This document shows, one piece after another, positions 42,701 through 48,796 of a DNA stretch of 64,000 bases. The notes under the pieces are model-generated. The model was not told the origin of the DNA and searched no databases. It worked only from the letters and a program-made list of their open reading frames with translations. The position numbers were made by a program, and so were the translations under genes. Positions within the stretch are counted from its first letter, which is position 1. Every line of letters begins with the position of its first letter. Origin of the DNA: Akkermansia muciniphila (GTDB lineage Bacteria; Verrucomicrobiota; Verrucomicrobiia; Verrucomicrobiales; Akkermansiaceae); the NCBI GenBank assembly GCA_945901795.1, contig CAMDLP010000006.1, forward strand, positions 1-64,000, read 5' to 3'.

Positions 42701-42803
42701 CAGGCCCCTCGGCGAGCGTGAGGCGGCCTTTGGCCTCGCCCGATGCGACAACCAGCCACGAGGTGGGGTCAGCGAAGAAATCAGCAAGTAGTGAGGATTG
42801 CAT
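39717..42803 (-). CDS. Large F5/8-domain glycosidase-like protein (six-hairpin fold)
   Basis: A 1028-residue protein without an obvious signal peptide. The first about 130 residues are a carbohydrate-binding-like beta domain. Next comes an F5/8 type C (discoidin) region (GITASSHLPN ... RWSVDFGRLVRFGGLVIDW ... ARYLRVNFA). Then a beta-sandwich linker precedes an (alpha/alpha)6 barrel (RSWVRDCVIMGAAM, WLVENDSHGQLIWGI, WDDFWGIRGLAAAAEIA, EIPWLNYTAYEIRIIGAF). The barrel type fits bacterial alpha-rhamnosidase/glucoamylase-like glycosidases, but the specific activity is not evident. A short C-terminal beta domain follows. It lies back to back with the ABC-like gene, with 5 bases between the stops. 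Confidence 0.75.
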   Translation of the reverse strand: MQSSLLADFFADPTSWLVVASGEAKGRLTLAEGPGEKPALRLDYDFHGGGGFVVARKEIQLELPETFELGFSLHGEGPPNHFECKVADPGGSNAWRCLRENFEFPKAWTDFRIRERDLPFAWGPAGGGAPSAIGAIELVIAAGPGGKGSVWFSGISLEDQTLYLPKGITASSHLPNCPPESVFKAESPGCWRAEAGDPAPRWSVDFGRLVRFGGLVIDWPSPEPPRVYGIETSEDGETWSQIHRASHALGLRSHIPAPDAEARYLRVNFARADCAALAALQLRPDAFSSTPNEFIHAVAADFPRGWFPRYWHREQSYWTPIGSPEGSRRGLINEEGMVEVDEARFSLEPFLIDGGNLISWAEAEISLSLPDDGAPFPAVTWLAGGVKLVVRPWVDGAGDGLVLRVTYQLENNSNEDLRLAVTVRPFQVNPPWQAFRNLGGRSPIQRITCSAGGMNVDGRQVQTNRLADAHGAASFEEGGVMESLARGEVPTRDAVNDESGLASAAMAWNVPVGDGLFQVTISVPFFKDATEPAKHGLESAIARWREILAPVEWQVPSIARNAVECFRTAASHILINRDGPAFQPGPRRYTRSWVRDCVIMGAAMAKASRPNVLRDFLLWYVKFQREDGYVPCVVDRDGVDWLVENDSHGQLIWGICEVFRNEADLNFLESMWQPVSLAADHLRRLRAERMTPEYREPALSNRYGLLPESASHEGYLAHPVHSYWDDFWGIRGLAAAAEIASALGHGDEATRWQNEMKDFLADVLRSIDQVIAERKIAYIPGSVEWADFDPTATSNAIAQLDFADDLPAVPLHQMLDTYLEGFRKKHRGEIPWLNYTAYEIRIIGAFVRVGKRDKAHELLDFFLSDRRPMEWNQWPEITWRDPRSPGHLGDVPHTWIAAEYMLALASMVASEREASRKMILASGLPWSWISEENGFAVRGLMTRYGPLDFKIAISETDCIAIEIGDRISLPPGGLSVAPPIPHGQQIRHALSSSGHPLAVDADGMSVIIENLPVTATLFLGPSGSPTLA

Positions 42804-42937
42804 GGATTGGAGAGCTTGAAGCGATGTTAAATGTCTGTTCCTCCGAAGCCAGAAAAGACTTTTGTGGGCTCGTTTATTAATCGGCGGAATTCGACCATGA
42901 TCAAGCTAACGAAAATCCTGCTGCTTGCATTGGTTCC

Positions 42938-43025
42938 GTCCTGCTTAACGTCGGACACGCCGGAAAGCGTCGAGCGGATTGAAGCCGTCGGCCGCTGGAT
43001 GGAGGTCAACGGCGAGGCGAATTAC
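42938..43025 (+). pseudogene. Alpha-L-fucosidase (GH29) C-terminal scrap with frameshift
   Basis: The frame VLLNVG at 42938-42955 and, one frame over, PESVERIEAVGRWMEVNGEANY at 42960-43025 are adjacent. Together they match the conserved GH29 region in which LLLNVGPT is followed by SVERLxxVGxWMxxNGEAIY. A frameshift and loss of the intervening residues make it non-functional. The second part is fused upstream to a signal-peptide-like start (MIKLTKILLLALVP, from 42897). It ends abruptly at the aldehyde dehydrogenase gene on the other strand. Confidence 0.65.
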
Positions 43026-43882
43026 GCGCCGATAGGGTGCCAGGTGGTCTTCGCCTCGAGGTGGTCGCGGATTTCGTAGAGGCCCTGGGCGTTTTCGGCG
43101 AACCAGTCGGTGGGTGTTTCACAGGGGATGAGCTTGAGGCGCTTGACGCTCTCAGACGCGCCGATTTGGAGGGCTTTGCGTTCTTCAAGATTTCCGACAG
43201 CGGCGAGTCCGCGCAGGTGCGCGTGGGTGGCGAAGGTGGGGATGAGCTCGCCGCGCTGGCCGGTGAGCAGGTTGACGACTCCGCCGGGCAGGTCGCTGGT
43301 GGCGAGCATCTCGCCTAGCAGGATCGACGGATAGGGCTGGGTGGTGGAGGCGAGCGCGACCACCGTGTTTCCGCTGGTGATGGCGGGCAGGACCAGCGAG
43401 AGTAGGCCTAACAACGGAGCATCGTCCGGCGCGACGATGCCGATGATGCCCATCGGTTCGGTGACGGTGAAATTGAAATGTGAGGATGCGACCGGGTTCA
43501 CGCTGCCGAGCAGGGCTTGGAACTTGTCCGTCCAACCGGCGTAGTGGACGATTCGCTCGATGCTGGCGCGGACTTCGCGGTCGGCGTCCTTATTGGAAAT
43601 GCCGGACAGCGAAATGGCGTCCGACATTTCCGCAGCGCGGGCTTCCAACATCTCGGCGAGGCGATAGAGGATCTGCCCGCGGTTGTAAGCGTTTCGGGCG
43701 GCCCAGCCGGGTCCGGTCTTGGCGGCGGCTTCCACGGCGTTGCGCAAATCCTTGCGGCTGCACAGCGGGATGTTCGCGAAGAACGCGCCGGAGGCGTCGG
43801 TGAGCGGATAGACGCGGCCGCTCTCAGATCGGATGAAACTACCGCCGACGTAGCACTTGGGAGTTTTGGTGATTCTAAGCAT
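43022..43882 (-). CDS. Aldehyde dehydrogenase half-protein lacking the catalytic domain
   Basis: 286 residues covering only the N-terminal coenzyme-binding part of the ALDH fold: YVGGSFIRSESGRVYPLTD, MGIIGIVAPDDAPLLGLLSLVLPAITSGNTVVALAS, LPGGVVNLLTGQRGELIP. The ELGGK glutamate and the catalytic cysteine block are absent. The C-terminus (EAKTTWHPIGA) is clean, and the gene follows the full ALDH by 32 bases in the deoC operon. It is therefore more likely a natural partner or scaffold protein than a fresh truncation. However, its end coincides with a gene scrap, so loss of a 3' part cannot be excluded. Confidence 0.7.
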   Translation of the reverse strand: MLRITKTPKCYVGGSFIRSESGRVYPLTDASGAFFANIPLCSRKDLRNAVEAAAKTGPGWAARNAYNRGQILYRLAEMLEARAAEMSDAISLSGISNKDADREVRASIERIVHYAGWTDKFQALLGSVNPVASSHFNFTVTEPMGIIGIVAPDDAPLLGLLSLVLPAITSGNTVVALASTTQPYPSILLGEMLATSDLPGGVVNLLTGQRGELIPTFATHAHLRGLAAVGNLEERKALQIGASESVKRLKLIPCETPTDWFAENAQGLYEIRDHLEAKTTWHPIGA

Positions 43883-43914
43883 GATGAATATGGGGCTTAT
43901 AGGACCTATGCGAC

Positions 43915-45396
43915 TTATGTCAGATTTGCGTAATCGAGCAGCCCTTGTTTCCCACCTTCGCGGCCGAAGCCGGATTCCTTGTAGCCGCCGAAGGGCGAGG
44001 CGGGGTCGAATTTGTTGAAGGAGTTCGCCCAGACGACGCCGGCTTTGAGCTCGGTGGACATTTTCAAAATGCGCGAGCCCTTGTCGGTCCAGATCCCGGC
44101 GCTCAGGCCGTAACAGGTGTTGTTGGCTTTCTCCACGGCTTCCTCCGGCGTGCGGAAGGTGAGGATGGAAAGCACCGGCCCGAAAATTTCATCGCGGGCG
44201 ATGCGGTGGCTCATGGCGACCTTGGAAAACAGGGTCGGCGGGAAGTAGAAGCCTTTTTTCGGAAGCTCGCAGTCGGGCTGGTAGAGTTCCGCGCCCTCGG
44301 CGATGCCGCAGGCGACGAGTTCGCGGATGCGGTCGAGCTGGGCTTGCGAGTTGATAGCGCCGACGTCGGTGTTCTTGTCGAGCGGGTCGCCGGTGCGGAG
44401 GGATTTCAGGCGGATCTTGAGTTTGGATAGAATCTGCCCGGCGATGGATTCCTGCACGAGCAGCCGCGATCCGGCGCAGCAGACGTGGCCTTGGTTGAAG
44501 AAGATGCCGTTGATGATGCCTTCGACGGCTTGGTCGATGGGGGCGTCTTCGAAGACGATGTTAGCCGCCTTGCCGCCGAGTTCGAGGGTGAGGCGTTTGC
44601 CGGTTCCTGCGAGCGCACGCTGGATGGATTTGCCGACTTCAGTGGAGCCGGTGAAGGCGATTTTCGCGGCGAGCGGGTGATTGACCACTGCGGCTCCGGT
44701 CTCGCCCGCGCCGGTGACGATGTTGACGACGCCCGGCGGTAGGCCGGCATCTTGCAAAATGGAGGCGAACTTGAGGGCGGTGATCGACGTGGTTTCCGCG
44801 GGCTTGAGGACCACGGTGTTGCCGGTGGCGAGGGCCGGTGCGAGTTTCCATGCGAGCATCAGCAGCGGGAAATTCCACGGAATGATCTGGCCGACGACTC
44901 CTAACGGCGCGAGCGGGCGGCCGGGGGTGACGTAGCCGAGCTTGTCCGCCCAGCCGGCGTGATAGAAGAAATGTGCGGCAGCCATCGGCACGTCGAAGTC
45001 GCGGGATTCTTTGATCGGCTTACCGCCGTCGAGCGTCTCGGCGACGGCGAATTCACGGGCGCGGTCTTGGAGCAGGCGGGCGATGCGGAACAGATATTTC
45101 GCACGCTCGGTGCCGGGGAGTTTGCTCCATGATGTGAACGCTGTGGCGGCGGCCTGATAGGCGGCATCGACATCGGCGGCTCCGGCGAGGGCGATTTCTG
45201 ACAGCTTCTCCTCGTTGCGCGGGCTGATGGAGTCGAAGTATTTTTTGGTCTTGGGCGCGACGAATTTGCCGTTGATGAAAAGGCCATAGCGCGGCTCGAT
45301 GAAGGCGGGCGCGGATTCCGGGGCGGGATCGTATTCCCAGAGATCGCCGAAGAGGAGTTCGCGGGCAGCGGGGAGGGTGGTTTTTTTGGCGGGCAT
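43915..45396 (-). CDS. Aldehyde dehydrogenase (NAD-dependent)
   Basis: A full-length 493-residue ALDH. VGQIIPWNFPLLMLAWKLAPALATGNTVVLKPAE and FTGSTEVGKSIQRA bind NAD. LELGGKAANIVFEDA carries the general-base glutamate and FFNQGHVCCAGSRLLV the nucleophilic cysteine. It starts one base before the end of the deoC stop region (a single base separates the two), so it is translationally coupled to deoC. It probably oxidises the acetaldehyde released by DeoC to acetate. Confidence 0.92.
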   Translation of the reverse strand: MPAKKTTLPAARELLFGDLWEYDPAPESAPAFIEPRYGLFINGKFVAPKTKKYFDSISPRNEEKLSEIALAGAADVDAAYQAAATAFTSWSKLPGTERAKYLFRIARLLQDRAREFAVAETLDGGKPIKESRDFDVPMAAAHFFYHAGWADKLGYVTPGRPLAPLGVVGQIIPWNFPLLMLAWKLAPALATGNTVVLKPAETTSITALKFASILQDAGLPPGVVNIVTGAGETGAAVVNHPLAAKIAFTGSTEVGKSIQRALAGTGKRLTLELGGKAANIVFEDAPIDQAVEGIINGIFFNQGHVCCAGSRLLVQESIAGQILSKLKIRLKSLRTGDPLDKNTDVGAINSQAQLDRIRELVACGIAEGAELYQPDCELPKKGFYFPPTLFSKVAMSHRIARDEIFGPVLSILTFRTPEEAVEKANNTCYGLSAGIWTDKGSRILKMSTELKAGVVWANSFNKFDPASPFGGYKESGFGREGGKQGLLDYANLT

Positions 45397-45397
45397 A

Positions 45398-46333
45398 TCA
45401 GTAAGCTGAGGAAGATTCGGAAAAGGTGTAAGGTGCCTGATAGCAGCCGGTTTTCTCCTTCACCAGTTGGCGGACGAGGTCGTTAAGCAGGGCGGAGGCG
45501 CCGAAGCGGTAGCGGGTGTTAGTCAGCCAGGCGTCGCCGAGGGTTTCCTTGACGGCGACGAGGAAATGCAGCGCCTGCTTGGCGGTGCGGATGCCGCCGG
45601 CGGGCTTCATGGCGATCTCGATGCCGGTGGCGAGGAAGTGGTCGCGGATGGCTTCGAGCATCACCTGGTTGTTGCCGAGCGTGGCGTTGAGATTGGTTTT
45701 TCCGGTCGAGGTTTTGATGAAATCGCCGGGGCGAAGGACCCGCATCGCGAGGAATGAGGCGGCGCGGATGTTGTCGTAGGTTTCGAGCTCGCTGGTCTCG
45801 AGGATCACCTTGAGCGTGCGATCGCCGCAGGCTTCGAGCACGGCGGAAATTTCGTCCTGCACGAGCTGGAGTTCCCCGGCGAGGAAGGCACCGCGATTGA
45901 TGACCATGTCGATCTCATCCGCCCCGTCTGCAACAGCGGCGCGAACTTCCGCGAGGCGGGTTTTGAGTGGGGCTTGGCCGGAGGGGAACGCGGTGGCGAC
46001 GGAGGCGATTTTGACCGGCGTCCCTCTCAGGTGTTTTAACGCGTGCCTCACCATCGACGGATAGACGCAAACGGCCGCCGTCGGCGGGATGTCCGTGTCG
46101 TCGTGAGGGCGGAGGGCTTTCTGGCAGAGCGAGGCGACCTTGCCCGGCGTGTCCTTGCCTTCAAGCGTGGTCAAATCGACCATCGCTGTCGCAAGCTTCA
46201 GGCCGAAGACCTTGGCGTGCTTCTTGATGCTGCGGGTGGCGTATTTGGCGACGCGCTCGTCGATGCCGACTTGATCGACCGTTCCGACGTCGTTGAGGAG
46301 GTCCTGCAAGGCTTGGAAGTTCCGCATGGCCAT
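45398..46333 (-). CDS. deoC: Deoxyribose-phosphate aldolase, long (eukaryote-like) type
   Basis: About 311 residues from ATG 46333 (ATG 46327 is also possible). This is longer than the 220-260 residues of most bacterial DeoC and close to the eukaryotic DERA form. Schiff-base lysine text FIKTSTGKTNLNATLG, the second active-site lysine region EIAMKPAGGIRTAKQAL, and DEIDMVINRGAFLAGE are present. It splits 2-deoxyribose-5-phosphate into glyceraldehyde-3-phosphate and acetaldehyde. It leads the operon deoC-ALDH-ALDH half. The phosphopentomutase that would supply its substrate is broken at 2622-2953. Confidence 0.92.
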   Translation of the reverse strand: MAMRNFQALQDLLNDVGTVDQVGIDERVAKYATRSIKKHAKVFGLKLATAMVDLTTLEGKDTPGKVASLCQKALRPHDDTDIPPTAAVCVYPSMVRHALKHLRGTPVKIASVATAFPSGQAPLKTRLAEVRAAVADGADEIDMVINRGAFLAGELQLVQDEISAVLEACGDRTLKVILETSELETYDNIRAASFLAMRVLRPGDFIKTSTGKTNLNATLGNNQVMLEAIRDHFLATGIEIAMKPAGGIRTAKQALHFLVAVKETLGDAWLTNTRYRFGASALLNDLVRQLVKEKTGCYQAPYTFSESSSAY

Positions 46334-46458
46334 CGGCTGGAGGCTCACCGGAAAGCGGCGGGCTGCCAAGGTTCAAGTGGCGGTGCATCGCAAAAAAGCC
46401 TTGGAGAATCCAAGGGAATCGTCTATCGCTCGAACTCGTTTTTAACCATCAAACCGCC

Positions 46459-46881
46459 ATGTTCAAGGAATTCAAAGAATTTGCACTCAAGGGCAACCTC
46501 ATCGACATGGCCGTGGCCTTCGTCATGGGTGCCGCATTCGTCAAACTATCCGGTGCCTTCATCGAGGATCTCATCATGCCCTTGGTGGGAAAACTGTCGG
46601 GAGGGATGGATTACACCAACAAGTTCTTCGCGCTCTCTGACAAGGTCGTCGCCACGAATCTGATTGAGGCGAAGAAGCAGGGAGCCGTGATCGCCTACGG
46701 GAATTTCGTCACCGTCGCCATCAACTTCGTCATTGTGGCGTTCGTGATGTTTCTGGTGGTCAAAGCCATCAGCAAAGCCAAGGCACTGACGGCCAAGGCC
46801 GAGGCCGCAGTTCCCGCTGAGCCGAGTGCTCAGGAAAAGCTCCTCATCGAGATCCGCGATCTGCTCAAGCAGAAGGCTTGA
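46459..46881 (+). CDS. mscL: Large-conductance mechanosensitive channel MscL
   Basis: 140 residues with two membrane helices. FKEFALKGNLIDMAVAFVMGAAFVKL is the N-terminal amphipathic helix and pore helix M1, and YGNFVTVAINFVIVAFVMFLVVKAI is M2. A charged C-terminal bundle (PSAQEKLLIEIRDLLKQK) follows. It opens on hypo-osmotic shock to release solutes. Its stop abuts the stop of the convergent Fe-S protein gene (TGATCA, no gap). Confidence 0.95.
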   Translation: MFKEFKEFALKGNLIDMAVAFVMGAAFVKLSGAFIEDLIMPLVGKLSGGMDYTNKFFALSDKVVATNLIEAKKQGAVIAYGNFVTVAINFVIVAFVMFLVVKAISKAKALTAKAEAAVPAEPSAQEKLLIEIRDLLKQKA

Positions 46882-47556
46882 TCAGGCTTCGGCGGCTTTC
46901 GCCTCGAACTCGGCTTTCGCCGTTTTCCGGCATTCGGCGACGAAGTGGTTGCACGCTTCGCGGCAGAGCAGGGGGATCGCCTCGGATTCGGGCAGTCTGC
47001 CGGGGATGCCGCTGAAGCGGCTCGCCTCGCTGTCGTCGAGCGGAGTGTCCGCGTCGAGCTTCCACAAGATTTTTTTCGCGCACTGGTGGGCGGGTCCGCA
47101 GATTTCCTGGACGAGTTTTTGGGCTCCGGCGTCGCTGACCGAGCGGGCGAAGCGATACATCCCGGTCTGCCGGTTGAGCTTGTCCCGGAGCGTTTCGATT
47201 TCCAGGGTGCCGCCTTGTTGGGCGATAAACAGGCCGACGCAAGCCGGATAAAATTGGTCGAGTGCGAGGAGCAGATCCCGCTCGTTTTCCAACACCATCA
47301 CCCAGCCGCGCTTCAGATTCGTCTGGCCTTTGGTGAAGCGGTAAGTCCCGTCCTCGGCGTATGTCGAGAGCTCGCGGGCGTCGGCCGGATCTTCGTGGAC
47401 TTCCAATCCGCCGAATGCGGACTCGGTGGAAAGCCCGACGTCCGCCAGATGGCAAATCACGTAGGGAAAGCCGCAAACATCCGTTTGAAGCTCAAGTTCG
47501 CCGATGCGGTGGATGCCGGATCGAAGCAAATCGCGGAGCTGGGTGGCTATGGACAT
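46882..47556 (-). CDS. DR2241-type iron-sulfur domain protein
   Basis: 224 residues. The C-terminal half has a cysteine pattern CGPAHQCAKKILWKLD ... LLCREACNHFVAEC, matching my recollection of the 4Fe-4S domain of Deinococcus DR2241. In that protein the domain is fused after a CbiX chelatase. Here the CbiX-like protein is encoded separately, directly upstream with 32 bases between. The N-terminal half (LRDLLRSGIHRIGELELQTD) would be the DR2241 stabilising domain. The pair probably inserts metal into a tetrapyrrole, with the cluster as a redox or structural partner. Confidence 0.72.
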   Translation of the reverse strand: MSIATQLRDLLRSGIHRIGELELQTDVCGFPYVICHLADVGLSTESAFGGLEVHEDPADARELSTYAEDGTYRFTKGQTNLKRGWVMVLENERDLLLALDQFYPACVGLFIAQQGGTLEIETLRDKLNRQTGMYRFARSVSDAGAQKLVQEICGPAHQCAKKILWKLDADTPLDDSEASRFSGIPGRLPESEAIPLLCREACNHFVAECRKTAKAEFEAKAAEA

Positions 47557-47588
47557 GTTTTAATTAAATTTGAATGGTATCGTTTTAT

Positions 47589-48407
47589 TCAGAGCGACTT
47601 GTGGAGTTTGTCGAAGTCCGAGACTTGGTCGAGGATCACGTCTGCCAACAGTCGTTCGGTTCCGATGGCCGAGCTGTAGAAAAGGGTCTTGCCGCGCAGG
47701 TGATGCGGGTTGTGGCGGAACACCTCGCGCTGGCTGGCGGCTGCTCCGACCTCGTCTTCCATGCCCAGAAGCACCGGAATATCCTGATAGGAATGGAGTC
47801 CGTCCGAGATGAAAAACGGCACGACGACCACGTTCGGCGTGGGTGACATTTGGTCCCACTCGGCGATGAAGGGCGGCTCCTCCATGTAGGCGTCGAGCAC
47901 GGCGGCGTAGCCGGCACCGGAGGCGGTGATCAGGTCGGCTTGGTCGCGGATCGCCTTGGTGGAATTCTGGTTCAGGCCGGTGCCGTGACCGGTGATAATG
48001 AGGGTGGTTTGGGCCGGATCGACGCCCGGCGCGACCTCCTTGGCGCGCCTCAGAATCAGTTCGGTCATCGAGCGGTGGACGCCAACGGGCAGGCAGTAGT
48101 GGAAGGTTTTTCCGTGGACAACGGTGCTCGGGCCGGTGAGTTGGAGTTCGCGGGGGATGATGTCTTGGGTGAAATAGCCTTCGCTGATGAAATCGGGGAC
48201 CACGTAGATTTCCTCGGAATCGATCATGTAAATAGCCTCGCGCATCGACGGCTCTTCTTTCCAGAAGCAGCAATGGACCTCGGCGAAGAGGCTGCGGCTG
48301 CGGATTTCATCGGCGTGGTCGAAGTAGGGCGTCGAGGAATCCGGATTCTCGGTGGAACCGTGGCCGACGATGAGAAGGGCGCTGGTTGGCTTGGGCGCGA
48401 TGGACAT
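47589..48407 (-). CDS. CbiX/sirohydrochlorin chelatase-family protein
   Basis: 272 residues from ATG 48407 (MSIAPKPTSALLIVGHGSTENPDSS). There are two CbiX half-domains. The first has LLIVGHGS and the second TLIITGHGTGLNQNS, each with the metal-binding histidine; VVVPFFISDG and YVVPDFISEGYF are the matching second strands. Class I/II CbiX and SirB enzymes insert Co2+, Ni2+ or Fe2+ into sirohydrochlorin. Together with the downstream Fe-S protein it corresponds to a split DR2241. The target tetrapyrrole is not shown by the neighbours. Confidence 0.85.
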   Translation of the reverse strand: MSIAPKPTSALLIVGHGSTENPDSSTPYFDHADEIRSRSLFAEVHCCFWKEEPSMREAIYMIDSEEIYVVPDFISEGYFTQDIIPRELQLTGPSTVVHGKTFHYCLPVGVHRSMTELILRRAKEVAPGVDPAQTTLIITGHGTGLNQNSTKAIRDQADLITASGAGYAAVLDAYMEEPPFIAEWDQMSPTPNVVVVPFFISDGLHSYQDIPVLLGMEDEVGAAASQREVFRHNPHHLRGKTLFYSSAIGTERLLADVILDQVSDFDKLHKSL

Positions 48408-48796
48408 GCGGGGAAATTGGCGAGACTTGGCCGGAATGCAAGGCAGGGAAAGTATCATTCGCGGGCTGTCATGCGGAGCGCATGGAACCTGCTGGAGCAT
48501 CTTGGACAAAAAAAGCGCGCGTTGGAATTCCCCCCGGATTTCTCAACGCGCGCCTTTTTATCTAGCCACCCGCCTGGGCCTGGCTCGGTTGACTTCCCCC
48601 CGGAGATCAATTCGAAACGCTTGGCCCGGCCTTTGATGACCGGAATTTTGACGAGGCGGACCTCGTGCAGAACGAGGGCAAATTACTTAATGATCAGGAG
48701 ATGGAAAGCAATTTTTTCCTAAAATCGGCGGATTTGTCCATTGAGCGGTCAAAACAGGGTTTGGGCGGTGTTGATTGGGTGTCATCGCAGTCGCTG
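48408..48796. other. Intergenic region with a terminator and an unassigned ORF scrap
   Basis: No complete gene is seen in these 389 bases. On the minus strand a start-less frame reads HEVRLVKIPVIKGRAKRFE and LISGGK before passing through the terminator, so it may be the tail of a lost gene. The terminator at 48508-48559 separates the glycosyltransferase-HAD transcript from cbiX. Confidence 0.4.
48508..48559 (-). terminator. Rho-independent terminator (bidirectional)
   Basis: A perfect 10-bp stem (GCGCGCGTTG at 48515-48524 with CAACGCGCGC at 48544-48553) is flanked by seven A on the left and five T on the right. Read on the minus strand it ends in a T7 tract, so it can terminate the transcript of the glycosyltransferase-HAD gene before cbiX. 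The 19-base loop is longer than usual. Confidence 0.8.
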
